Source of the DNA: Burkholderia pyrrocinia
GTDB lineage: Bacteria; Pseudomonadota; Gammaproteobacteria; Burkholderiales; Burkholderiaceae
Direction of reading: 5' to 3'
Assembly: GCF_022809715.1 (NCBI RefSeq)
Contig: NZ_CP094460.1
Span: 558,001-622,000 of the forward strand
DNA: 64,000 nt
Below, piece after piece: positions 43,987-52,186 of the stretch; position 1 is the stretch's first letter; each line of letters starts with the position of its first letter. Below the pieces are notes generated by a model. It made no database searches. It had not been told where the DNA came from and worked only from the letters and a program-made list of their open reading frames with translations. A program made the translations under genes and the position numbers.

Positions 43987-44919
43987 TCAGCGAAATACCG
44001 GTGCCGACGCGAGCGCCGTCAGCACGACCGGCATCGCGAGCGCCGCGGCGACCGTCTGGAACGCGGTGATACCGGCCATCAGCGGCGCGTCGCCGCCGAG
44101 CTGGCGCGCCATGATGTACGACGCCGACGACGTCGGCAGCGCCTGGAACAGCAGCGCGACGGTCAGCGCCGCATCGCCGAGCCCGAACAGGCGGCCGGCC
44201 GCGAGCGTGATCAGCGGCATCGCCATGAACTTGAACGCCGACGCGATGCACACCGGCTGCAGCCACGCACGGGCCGCATCGAATTTCAGCGCCGCGCCCA
44301 CGCACAGCAGGCCGAGCGGCATCGACGCGGCGCCGAGCGCGCGCACGGCCGGCTCGACGGCAGCGGGAAATGCGAGACCGCCGGCCTGCATCGCGATCCC
44401 GAGCGCACACGCGACGACGAGCGGATTCGACAGGATTTGCCGCACGAGTGCGCCCGCACCGAGCCGCGTGTCGCCATACCGCGCGAAGACCAGCACGCAC
44501 ATCAGGTTGACGGTCGGGACGATCGCCGCGACGCAGACGGCCGCGAGCGCGATGCCTTTTGCGCCGAACAGCCCGGCGGCGAGCGCGGTGCCGACATAGT
44601 TGTTGAAGCGCACCGCGCCCTGGAACACGGACGTGAAGCCGGCGCCGTCGACCCGGACGAACCGACGGACCAGCAGAAGGAGCGCCGCGGCGACGGCGGT
44701 CGATCCGACCAGCGCTGCCGCGAGCGGCAAAACAGGCAGCGCTTGCAGCCGCGCGTTCGCGAGGCCGTCCGCGAACAGCGCGGGCAGCAGCACGTAGTAG
44801 CAAAGCCGCTCGGCCTGCGGCCAGAACGCTTCGGCGATGAAACCCGTGCGCCGGAGGCCGTGGCCGAACGCGACCAGCAGCGCGACCGGCGCCAGCGCGA
44901 GCAGGACCGGGCCGATCAT
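43987..44919 (-). CDS. AEC-family transporter
   Basis: 310-aa auxin-efflux-carrier-family permease with ten helices in two inverted halves; the central hydrophilic break is near residue 155-175. Conserved Asn/Gly helix breaks are visible (VRFNNYVGTALA; ILSNPLVVACALG). Bacterial members carry malate, malonate or other dicarboxylates. ATG 44919 has GAAGG upstream; an in-frame start 23 codons earlier has none. It lies downstream of a LysR gene on the same strand, which may control it. Confidence 0.87.
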   Translation of the reverse strand: MIGPVLLALAPVALLVAFGHGLRRTGFIAEAFWPQAERLCYYVLLPALFADGLANARLQALPVLPLAAALVGSTAVAAALLLLVRRFVRVDGAGFTSVFQGAVRFNNYVGTALAAGLFGAKGIALAAVCVAAIVPTVNLMCVLVFARYGDTRLGAGALVRQILSNPLVVACALGIAMQAGGLAFPAAVEPAVRALGAASMPLGLLCVGAALKFDAARAWLQPVCIASAFKFMAMPLITLAAGRLFGLGDAALTVALLFQALPTSSASYIMARQLGGDAPLMAGITAFQTVAAALAMPVVLTALASAPVFR

Positions 44920-45083
44920 CGGCGCGCCTTCACGCCGGCCGTGCGGACCGGTTGGCAGGCGGAGCGGCGGAACGACGCGGGAATCCATCCGGCGGGCAAC
45001 ATGGCGACTCGCAATCGAAAGAGTGACGATGCCGCCAAGTTAACACGCGCAAGCAACAGGAATAATTGTTAATTATCGGGTGT

Positions 45084-45968
45084 TCAATGAGAAATCCTCA
45101 TCGATGACGCGGTGACTTCGGCGGCCAGCGCACGCGCGAAACGCTCGGCCGGACGCGACTGGTGTTCGAGCAGCACGACCGCGCGCCCCATCTGCGGCTG
45201 GCCGAACGGCAAGCGCGTGACGGGAGGCAGGCGCGCGAGCGTTGCATCGGGGAGCGCGACGATCGCGGCGCCGAGCCCGCGCGCCACCATCCGTGCGATC
45301 GTTTCCGCGCTGTCCAGCACCATCTCTTCACGCACGCGCACGCCGAGGCGGCGCAGCTCGGCGGCGATCATGCGGCCGGCCCAGGCCTGCGCGTCGAAGC
45401 GGATGAACGGCAGCGCTTCGAGCAGCGTGCCCGCGTCGCGTTCCGCATGGTCCGGCGGCGCGAGCAGCCAGAAGCGATCCTCGTACAGCGTGGTCCACGT
45501 CAGTTCCGCCGGATGCGGGCGCACGGGGCGTGTCGTGATCGCCGCATCGAGTTCGCCGGCCGCGACGCGATTCGCCAGCTCGGCCGACATGCCGGCCGAT
45601 ACGTGCACGCGCAGTGACGGATGTGAGTTGCGCAGCGCGAGCAGCGCGTCGGGCAGCGGGCCGGACAGCGCGGTCTGGATCGCGCCGATCCGCAGGCGGC
45701 CGACGAGCTTCTTCTCGTCGCTGAGCGCATCGGGAATCCGGTCGACCATCGCGAGCACCTGCTCGGCCTGCGCGAGCAGGATGTTGACGGCTTCGGTGAG
45801 CACCGGCTGCCGGCGCGAACGATCGAACAACTGCACGTTGTATTCGCTTTCCAGTGCCTTGATCTGCAGGCTCACCGCCGACTGCGTGAGCCCGATGGCT
45901 TCGCCGGCGCGTGCGAAGGTCCGGTATCGGGCGATGGCGACCAGCGTTCTGAATGCGCGTAGTGACAT
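45084..45968 (-). CDS. LysR-family transcriptional regulator
   Basis: 294-aa LysR regulator beginning MSLRAFRTLVAIARYRTFARAGEA; the recognition helix is TQSAVSLQIKALE (residues about 29-41). An effector domain follows with ligand-pocket strands near TALSGPLPDALLAL and AAITTRPVRP. The frame is open 87 codons further upstream but that part is Arg/Pro/Ser-rich and not LysR-like. Downstream on the same strand are the AEC and EamA transporters; upstream, divergent, is a SnoaL-like gene. Confidence 0.9.
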   Translation of the reverse strand: MSLRAFRTLVAIARYRTFARAGEAIGLTQSAVSLQIKALESEYNVQLFDRSRRQPVLTEAVNILLAQAEQVLAMVDRIPDALSDEKKLVGRLRIGAIQTALSGPLPDALLALRNSHPSLRVHVSAGMSAELANRVAAGELDAAITTRPVRPHPAELTWTTLYEDRFWLLAPPDHAERDAGTLLEALPFIRFDAQAWAGRMIAAELRRLGVRVREEMVLDSAETIARMVARGLGAAIVALPDATLARLPPVTRLPFGQPQMGRAVVLLEHQSRPAERFARALAAEVTASSMRISH

Positions 45969-46274
45969 GGACGAAGTGACGTTGGCGACGGGGCCGGCAT
46001 GCGGATTGCTCGCGTGACGGCGGCAGCGTTCGCGTGACACGCTGCACAGGTGCGGCGAGGTCGGCGAGAACCAGCGGAAAAAAGCGGCCGGCGAGTTCGC
46101 GGACATCATGCCCGTGCCCGCCGAATCGGGCAACCGCGGCATTGCCGGCTTACGATGGAAAGCGCGGGCTGCCGGCCGATGCGGGTTCGCGTGGATGGCA
46201 ACGGGCGCATTTCGCCGAAACATCTGCACCGGTGCGAGCGAGGCTCACGCCGATTCTTCGAGGAGGTCACGACG
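45969..46274. other. gap between LysR and SnoaL-like genes
   Basis: 306 bp without a convincing gene. It must contain both divergent promoters. I see no clear -10/-35 pair or palindrome; AGGAGG at 46261-46266 belongs to the next gene. Confidence 0.5.
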
Positions 46275-46652
46275 ATGCTTCAGAACCCGGACGACGTTGC
46301 GCGCGCGAGCTACCGCGCGTATGCCGACAAGAACCGCGACGCGATCGAAGCGCTGATCGCGCCGGATTTCCATTTCACGAGCCCGCTCGACAACCGGCTC
46401 GACCGCGACACGTATTTCCGGCGCTGCTGGCCGAACAGCGTGACGCTGGCGCACTTCGATTTCGTCGACGTTGCCGTTCATGGCGAGCATGTGTTCGTCG
46501 TGTATGAGGCCGAAACGAGCGACGGTCGGCGATTCAGGAACGCGGAGCGGTTGCTTATCCGCGACGGCCGGATCGTCGAGGCCGAGGTGTACTTCGGCTG
46601 GAACGTGCCGCACACTGCACCCGATGGCGGCTTCGTCGAACCGCGCGGTTGA
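46275..46652 (+). CDS. SnoaL/NTF2-like protein
   Basis: 125-aa cone-shaped alpha+beta fold of the nuclear-transport-factor-2/SnoaL family. The opening helix (DDVARASYRAYADKNRDAIEAL), the core IAPDFHFTSPLDN, and the C-terminal strands (VVYEAETSDGRRFRNAERL; IVEAEVYFGWN) follow the family pattern. Members bind small ligands, act as isomerases or ketosteroid-like enzymes, or merely bind. AGGAGG lies 8 bp before ATG 46275. Confidence 0.82.
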   Translation: MLQNPDDVARASYRAYADKNRDAIEALIAPDFHFTSPLDNRLDRDTYFRRCWPNSVTLAHFDFVDVAVHGEHVFVVYEAETSDGRRFRNAERLLIRDGRIVEAEVYFGWNVPHTAPDGGFVEPRG

Positions 46653-46722
46653 GCGGAGTGGCGGACGCGAGAGGGCCGTTCATCGCGAAACGGATGACCA
46701 GGCGGGATCGGCCGCCGCCGCG

Positions 46723-46875
46723 TCACACCCAGAGCCGATACATCCAGAACGATTCGTCGCCGATGAAGCGTTGCGTGAATTCGCTCGGCGAGAATCCCGT
46801 GATGCGCTTGACCTCGCGGCTCAGGTGCGCCTGGTCGGCGAATCCTTCTTCCAGCGCCAGCGTGGCCCAAATGGC
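46723..46875 (-). pseudogene. 3' remnant of an AraC-family regulator gene
   Basis: The last 48 or so residues of an AraC-family protein are readable on the minus strand: the second helix-turn-helix (LALEEGFADQAHLSREVKR) and the standard tail TGFSPSEFTQRF, ending at TGA 46723-46725. Everything that should lie upstream (ligand domain, first HTH) is gone: the frame meets unrelated P450 sequence at about 46870. It cannot make a working regulator. Confidence 0.85.
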
Positions 46876-47516
46876 CGCTGCAGGCCGTGCACGACGAGTG
46901 CGTGACGGCGTTCCTGGCCGGCCACGAGACGACGGCCGGGGCGCTGACCTGGTGGGCATGGTGCATGGCCACGAATCCGGCCGTGCAAGCCGCCGCGCGC
47001 GACGAGGTTTCCCGCGTGCTGGGCGGTCGCGCGCCGTCCGCCGAGACGCGCTCGTCGTTGCGCTACCTGACGCAGACGCTCGAAGAAACGCTGCGCCTGT
47101 ATCCGTCCGCGCCGATCCTGATCAGCCGTCGCGCATCGCGGCCGATCGCACTGGGTGCGTGGCAGTTTCCCGCGCGCACGCTGTTCATGCTGCCGCTGCA
47201 GCTCATGCATCTCGACGAACGATGGTTTCCGGAGCCGCATGCGTTCCGGCCCGAGCGCTTCGCCGACGATGCGCCCGCGCTGCCGCGCGGCGCGTACATG
47301 CCGTTCGGCACCGGCCCGCGCGTATGCCTCGGGCAGCATCTGGCGATGGCGGAGATGACGGTGGTGGCCGCAATGATCCTGCAGCGTCATGTGTTGTCGG
47401 TGCCGCCCGGCATGACGCCGCCGCGTGCGGTGTTGAACGTGACGCTGCGGCCGGAGCGGGCGCTGCATCTGGCGATCGAACCGACGGGGCTGACGGCCGA
47501 TACGGTCTCCGCATGA
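46872..47516 (+). pseudogene. 3' remnant of a cytochrome P450 gene
   Basis: About 215 C-terminal residues of a bacterial P450 of the CYP102/fatty-acid-hydroxylase-like type. Present are the I-helix oxygen-binding AGHETT, the K-helix ETLRLYPSAP (ExxR) and the haem loop FGTGPRVCLGQH with its Cys ligand. The first half of the enzyme (roughly 230 residues, including the substrate-recognition B-C and F-G regions) is missing; sequence becomes AraC-like just upstream. The remnant frame is still intact, implying a recent deletion, and no ribosome-binding site is evident. Confidence 0.88.
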
Positions 47517-47704
47517 TGGGGGCATAAGCGGTCGATTCGACCCGGCCTGCATCGCGCGCGCGATTGCCGTTTGCGCGACGCGGTGTCATCGAATCGTCGG
47601 AATGTGAATGCGTGCCGGCAACTGCTTGCGGCGCCACTGGCGCGGCGTCGCGTAGCACCTATGCTTGAAGGGCCCAGGCCGGGCGGAGCCCAAGGAGGAT
47701 GGTC

Positions 47705-48010
47705 ATGCGCATGCTTCTCAACATACGAATCCCTCACGAGCCGTTCAACACGCTGGTGCGCGACGGCAGCGTCGGCGACGTGATCTCGCGAATACTCGAA
47801 GCGGTCAGGCCGGAGGCCGTGTATTTCACTGAGCAGAGCGGCGGGCGCGGGGCGGTCGTGATCGTCAATCTGGATGACCCGTCGCAGATCCCGGCGCTCG
47901 CGGAGCCGTGGTTCCTGATGTTGAATGCAGACTGCGAGTTCCGCGTGGTGATGCTGCCGGACGATCTCCGGAACGCCGGGCTCGCGCAACTCGGCGCGAA
48001 GTGGAAGTAG
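47705..48010 (+). CDS. conserved small protein of unknown function
   Basis: 101-aa cytoplasmic protein beginning MRMLLNIRIPHEPFN and ending DDLRNAGLAQLGAKWK. The pattern of strand, helix, strand (MLLNIRIP; VISRILEAV; AVVIVNL; LNADCEFRVVMLP) suggests a dimeric ferredoxin-like/alpha-beta barrel fold. AAGGAGG at 47690-47696 is spaced correctly for ATG 47705, not for the ATG six bases earlier. I do not recognise a characterised family. Confidence 0.75.
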   Translation: MRMLLNIRIPHEPFNTLVRDGSVGDVISRILEAVRPEAVYFTEQSGGRGAVVIVNLDDPSQIPALAEPWFLMLNADCEFRVVMLPDDLRNAGLAQLGAKWK

Positions 48011-48197
48011 CAGGACGCTGCGCATGACCGTGCCCCTGCCCGAAAACCGGGCGGGCGGCATGGTTCGGGTTCCTGTTTCCGGGCAGTCGTGTTGTCGGCG
48101 GCGCATCCGTGTCGGCTTGAACGGACGACCACGGCTGCGGCGATTCACGGATAGTGCACGATTCCGCACCCGTTGCCATCCGTGCTGCGCGATGCGT

Positions 48198-48998
48198 TCA
48201 TCCCGCCGCATCTTCTCCCAGCGCCTGAATGAACCGCGAAAACAGCTCGGGCTGCGACGAGATCCCGAGTTTCGCGTACAGATGCCGCCGATGCACCTTC
48301 ACCGTTTCCGGCGAAATCGCCAGCCGCTCGGCAATCGCCTTCGACGAATTGCCGCGCAGCACCATCCTCGCGATCGACATCTCGCGATCGGTCAGCACGC
48401 CCGCGCCGAAGCGCGCAAGCGCCTGCTCGACGCGCGCGCCGAGATCGGCGTCGGGCGTCGAGCGCGCGGCGTCGCCGACCAGCCGCCAGTGCTGCCGGAT
48501 CGTCGCGAGCACCCACGGCATCGCGGCCGTCAGCTTGCCGAGCGGCTCGACGTCGAAGCGCGCGGCTGCACCGAGCGACAGCGACAGCAGCGTGTCGGCG
48601 TTCGGCCGCACGAGGATCTGGATTTCGTCGTCGCCGACCGCATCGCGGAAGTAGCTCAGGAAATACTCGCTTTGCCGGAACAGGTCGGGCGCGACTTCCT
48701 CGAGCCGGTAGCAGCCGTCGGCGAGCCCGTCGTGCGCGGCCTGCAGGAACGGGTCGAGCAGATATAACCCATTCAGGTAAAGCGGCACCGGCGACGCGGT
48801 GTCGGTGCCGCCGGTGTCGTATTCGTCGAGCACGAGCGGCACGCCGTCGCGGCCGATCGCGGTCGCGAGCGCGTTGTCGAACGGCGCCATCTCATTGAGC
48901 AGCAGCACCAGGAACCGCCAGAAGCGCGGCTGGCCGAGATGATCGATTGCGCGGCCAAGCGCCTGGTGCATCGCGATTTCGGAGAAGAGACGATCCAT
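48198..48998 (-). CDS. LuxR-family regulator
   Basis: 266-aa protein with a C-terminal LuxR/GerE helix-turn-helix (LTDREMSIARMVLRGNSSK then ISPETVKVHRRHLYAKL, residues about 200-255) and an N-terminal domain of about 190 residues that I cannot assign. It is not an acyl-homoserine-lactone-binding domain by eye, since the invariant Trp/Tyr/Asp pattern is not obvious. It lies 133 bp divergent from an APC permease plus P1-peptidase operon and is the likeliest regulator of that operon. ATG 48998 fits better than the earlier in-frame starts. Confidence 0.85.
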   Translation of the reverse strand: MDRLFSEIAMHQALGRAIDHLGQPRFWRFLVLLLNEMAPFDNALATAIGRDGVPLVLDEYDTGGTDTASPVPLYLNGLYLLDPFLQAAHDGLADGCYRLEEVAPDLFRQSEYFLSYFRDAVGDDEIQILVRPNADTLLSLSLGAAARFDVEPLGKLTAAMPWVLATIRQHWRLVGDAARSTPDADLGARVEQALARFGAGVLTDREMSIARMVLRGNSSKAIAERLAISPETVKVHRRHLYAKLGISSQPELFSRFIQALGEDAAG

Positions 48999-49130
48999 AC
49001 CACCACCGGAAGGGCGTAACACGAAGGGGGAATAGCGGTCCTGAAATTGGCTTCCTAGACTGCCACGCAATCAATCGGGCCCGAGTATGGGCGTTCAAAA
49101 AAGTGCAGCATAGGAGCACAGGAGAACGAA

Positions 49131-50537
49131 ATGGCGATGATGTCGGAATCGACGGGCACGCTGCAAGCGGCGCCCGCAACGGAAGACGCGCCGCGCGCGC
49201 TGTCGCAGACGCTCAGCGTGCGCGACGCGGTGATGATCACCGTGTCGGGCGTGACGCCGGCGAGCTCGATCTTCGTGATCGCGCCGTTCGCGATCCAGCA
49301 GGCCGGCAGCGGCGCGGTGCTGTCATTCCTGCTCGGCGGCGTGCTCGCGCTCGCATTCGCGCTCTGTTATGCGGAGCTCAGCGCCGCGCATCGCAGCGCG
49401 GGAGGCGAATACGTGATGGCCAAGCGCGTGTTCGGCACGCTGCCCGGCTATCTGACCTTCATCACGGTGCTGTCCGTCAGCGTGTTCATTCCAGCCGTGC
49501 TCGCGAGCGGCGCCGCGCCGTATCTGAACAACGCGCTCGGCATGCACTTCGGCAACCAGTCGGTCGCACTGACGATCGTGCTGCTCAGCTACCTGCTCGG
49601 CATGCTCAACATCAAGACGAATGCGTGGATCACCGGTGCGTTCCTCGTCGTCGAGATCGGCGTGCTGATGCTGATCGCGGGGCTCGGTTTCGGCTCGCTG
49701 CATCGCGGCGCCGACGTGCTGATCGCGCCGGTCGTCGCGAGCGGCAACGCGCTCGTGCCGGCGACGCTCGCCGCCATCGTGCCCGCGATTGGCACGGCAA
49801 TCTTCTGCTACAACGGCTTCGGCTCCGCTGCATACCTCGCGGAAGACTTGCGCGGCGGCAACCGCAACGTCGCGAAGGCCGTGATCTATTCGCTGCTCGT
49901 GATCCTCGTCGTCGAACTGGTTCCGCTCACCGCGATCGTGCTCGGCGCGCCGTCGCTGACGGAACTCACCAAAAGCGCCGACCCGATCGGTTATGTCGTG
50001 CGTTCGCTGAGCAACCCGGCCGTGTCGCGCGTGGTCAGCGCCGGGATCTTCCTGTCGGTGTTCAACGCGATCATCGCGATCGTGATCACGATGGGCCGGC
50101 TGCTGTACAGCAGCGGCCGGCACGCGCTCTGGTCGCGTACCTGCAACCGTGCATTCTCGACGATCCATCCGCGCCTGGAATCGCCGTGGCTCGCGACGCT
50201 CGCGCTCGCGGTGCCGTCGGCGGGGCTCGTGTTCGTATCGAGCCTCGACGAGCTGACCGCGTTCACGGTCGACCTGCTGCTGCTGATCTACCTGGTCGTC
50301 GGGCTGGCCGCGCTCGCGAGCCGGTTCGTGCGCCGCGACGTCGAACATCACTACCGGATGCCGCTGTGGCCCGTGACGCCGCTCGTCGCGGTGGCGGGGG
50401 CCGCGTACACGCTCTACACGACTCTGGCGACGGCGACGAAGCCGACCGACCTGATCATCATCGCGGGGCTGCTGATTGCCGCACTCGCGATGTATGTCGT
50501 CTGGGCGCGCCACAGCGAAGCATTCCGCGCGCTCTGA
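49131..50537 (+). CDS. APC-family amino acid/amine permease
   Basis: 468-aa inner-membrane permease of the amino acid-polyamine-organocation superfamily, twelve predicted helices. The start of the fold (LSVRDAVMITVSGVTPASSIF) and the unwound helix 6 region (ICYNGFGSAAYLAEDLRGGNRN) match the family. AGGAGAACGAA precedes the ATG. The downstream gene, 64 bp away, encodes a DmpA-type aminopeptidase, so the pair probably imports and hydrolyses a peptide, beta-amino acid amide or related amine. Confidence 0.9.
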   Translation: MAMMSESTGTLQAAPATEDAPRALSQTLSVRDAVMITVSGVTPASSIFVIAPFAIQQAGSGAVLSFLLGGVLALAFALCYAELSAAHRSAGGEYVMAKRVFGTLPGYLTFITVLSVSVFIPAVLASGAAPYLNNALGMHFGNQSVALTIVLLSYLLGMLNIKTNAWITGAFLVVEIGVLMLIAGLGFGSLHRGADVLIAPVVASGNALVPATLAAIVPAIGTAIFCYNGFGSAAYLAEDLRGGNRNVAKAVIYSLLVILVVELVPLTAIVLGAPSLTELTKSADPIGYVVRSLSNPAVSRVVSAGIFLSVFNAIIAIVITMGRLLYSSGRHALWSRTCNRAFSTIHPRLESPWLATLALAVPSAGLVFVSSLDELTAFTVDLLLLIYLVVGLAALASRFVRRDVEHHYRMPLWPVTPLVAVAGAAYTLYTTLATATKPTDLIIIAGLLIAALAMYVVWARHSEAFRAL

Positions 50538-50601
50538 ACGCCGGATCGTCACGTTGCAGCACCGACACACCGAACCATTGAAAGACTGGAGGAATTGCAT
50601 C

Positions 50602-51711
50602 ATGCGCACGAGGGATCTCGGCATCCGCATCGGACTCGGCACGCCGGGCCGCTTCAACGCGATCACGGACGTTCCGGGCGTGCGGGTCGGACATTGCACG
50701 CTGAACGTCGAGAACGGCGACGCATCGATCCGCACCGGCGTCACCGTCATCGAGCCGCGCGCGGGCGCCGCGCACGATTCGCCGTGTTTCGCCGGCCTGC
50801 ACGTGCTGAACGGCAACGGCGACGCAACGGGGCTCGAATGGATCCGCGAGGCCGGCCTGCTGACGACGCCGATCGCCTATACGAACACGCACAGCGTCGG
50901 CGCGGTGCGCGACGCGCTCGTCGCGAACGAGCGGGAAGCGGCGGCCGGCCGCGTGTACTGGTGCATGCCGGTCGTGATGGAAACCTACGACGGGCTGCTG
51001 AACGACATCTGGGGGCAGCACGTGAGCGCCGCGCACGTGCAGCGCGCGCTGGCCGCCGCACAGTCGGGGCCGGTTGCCGAAGGCGGCGTGGGCGGCGGCA
51101 CGGGCATGATCTGCCACGAGTTCAAGGGCGGCATCGGCACCGCGTCGCGCGTGCTTGCGGCCGATGCGGGCGGCTGGACCGTCGGCGCGCTCGTTCAGGC
51201 GAACTACGGCGTGCGCGAGATGCTGCGCGTGGCCGGTTATCCGGTCGGCGAAGTGCTGCGCCACGTGCATTCGCCGTTTCGCGCGCCCGACGCGACAGGC
51301 GAGGCCGGCATGGGCTCGATCGTCGTGACGATCGCGACCGACGCGCCGCTGCTGCCGCATCAATGCACGCGCGTCGCGCAGCGCGCGAGCGTCGGGCTTG
51401 CACGCGTCGGCGGCGGCACCGAGGATTCGAGCGGCGACATCTTCCTTGCGTTCGCAACGGGCAACGACGGGCTGCCGGCGGCGAACTACGGCAGCAAGGG
51501 TGCGCCGACCACCGGCGTGAAGATGGTCAACAACGACCATATTTCCGCGCTGTTCGTCGCGGCGGCCGAGGCGGTGGAGGAAGCGATCGTGAATGCGCTC
51601 GTCGCGGGCGGCGACGTCGAATCGCGCGGTGCGCGGGTCGAAGGGCTCGGGCAGGCGCGCTTGCTGGATGCGTTGCGCGAAGTGGGGTGGCGGCCGGGGC
51701 GCGGCGCCTGA
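50602..51711 (+). CDS. P1-family N-terminal-nucleophile aminopeptidase (DmpA/BapA type)
   Basis: 369-aa autoproteolytic aminopeptidase that acts on D-amino acid amides or beta-peptides in related bacteria. The conserved opening GLGTPGRFNAITDVPGVRVGH and GGGTGMICHEFKGGIGTASR are present. The self-cleavage site is Gly238-Ser239 in EAGMGSIVVT; Ser239 would become the N-terminal nucleophile of the small chain. No signal peptide, so it is cytosolic. ATG 50602 follows GGAGG; earlier codons give a basic, non-conserved extension. It is co-transcribed with the APC permease. Confidence 0.92.
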   Translation: MRTRDLGIRIGLGTPGRFNAITDVPGVRVGHCTLNVENGDASIRTGVTVIEPRAGAAHDSPCFAGLHVLNGNGDATGLEWIREAGLLTTPIAYTNTHSVGAVRDALVANEREAAAGRVYWCMPVVMETYDGLLNDIWGQHVSAAHVQRALAAAQSGPVAEGGVGGGTGMICHEFKGGIGTASRVLAADAGGWTVGALVQANYGVREMLRVAGYPVGEVLRHVHSPFRAPDATGEAGMGSIVVTIATDAPLLPHQCTRVAQRASVGLARVGGGTEDSSGDIFLAFATGNDGLPAANYGSKGAPTTGVKMVNNDHISALFVAAAEAVEEAIVNALVAGGDVESRGARVEGLGQARLLDALREVGWRPGRGA

Positions 51712-51837
51712 AACGGCATGCGCCGCTTCAATCGAAGCGGCGTGGATCGGGGCGGTGCGGCGATCGGCCGGTACGCCGCCCGCCCGCGGATTCGATGCGG
51801 GCGATGCGGGCCTGGCCGTGACGACGCGGCGTCATGC

Positions 51838-52050
51838 TCAGCTGCCGAAGTAGATGTTGCAGAAGCTGACGGGGCCGACACAGGCGTTCGGGTCTTCCTG
51901 CTTCGACTGCGAACGATCGACGCGGCCTGCGGCCTTGACGGCTTCGGTGCGGTTCGCCTGTTGCGGTGCGGCGTCGGCCGGCGCCGGCTGTGCGTGGGCG
52001 ACAGCAGCGGCGAGCGACAGGGCAACGAGGGCGAGGTGCAGCGGCTTCAT
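51838..52050 (-). CDS. small secreted Cys-pair protein
   Basis: 70-aa exported peptide: signal MKPLHLALVALSLAAAVAHA, then about 50 residues rich in Ala, Gln and Pro, ending in NACVGPVSFCNIYFGS with two Cys residues that may form a disulfide. AGGAGAAAC lies just before ATG. No family is recognised. It is transcribed toward the aminopeptidase gene, convergent. Confidence 0.72.
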   Translation of the reverse strand: MKPLHLALVALSLAAAVAHAQPAPADAAPQQANRTEAVKAAGRVDRSQSKQEDPNACVGPVSFCNIYFGS

Positions 52051-52186
52051 TTTGTTTCTCCTGGGTGAGTGCCAGTCTCGCTGGCAGTGAGGAAACTATA
52101 GGCTCGCACTGCTTAAAGATTAATCACCGCGCCTGTAGAGCTTATTTCCATTCGGAACAAGGATCCCGTTGCACGCGCATCGATGT

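Noticed and set aside
46887..47516. The P450 remnant considered as a working short P450
   Set aside because: P450 enzymes need the N-terminal half for substrate and haem-pocket structure; half of the fold is missing.
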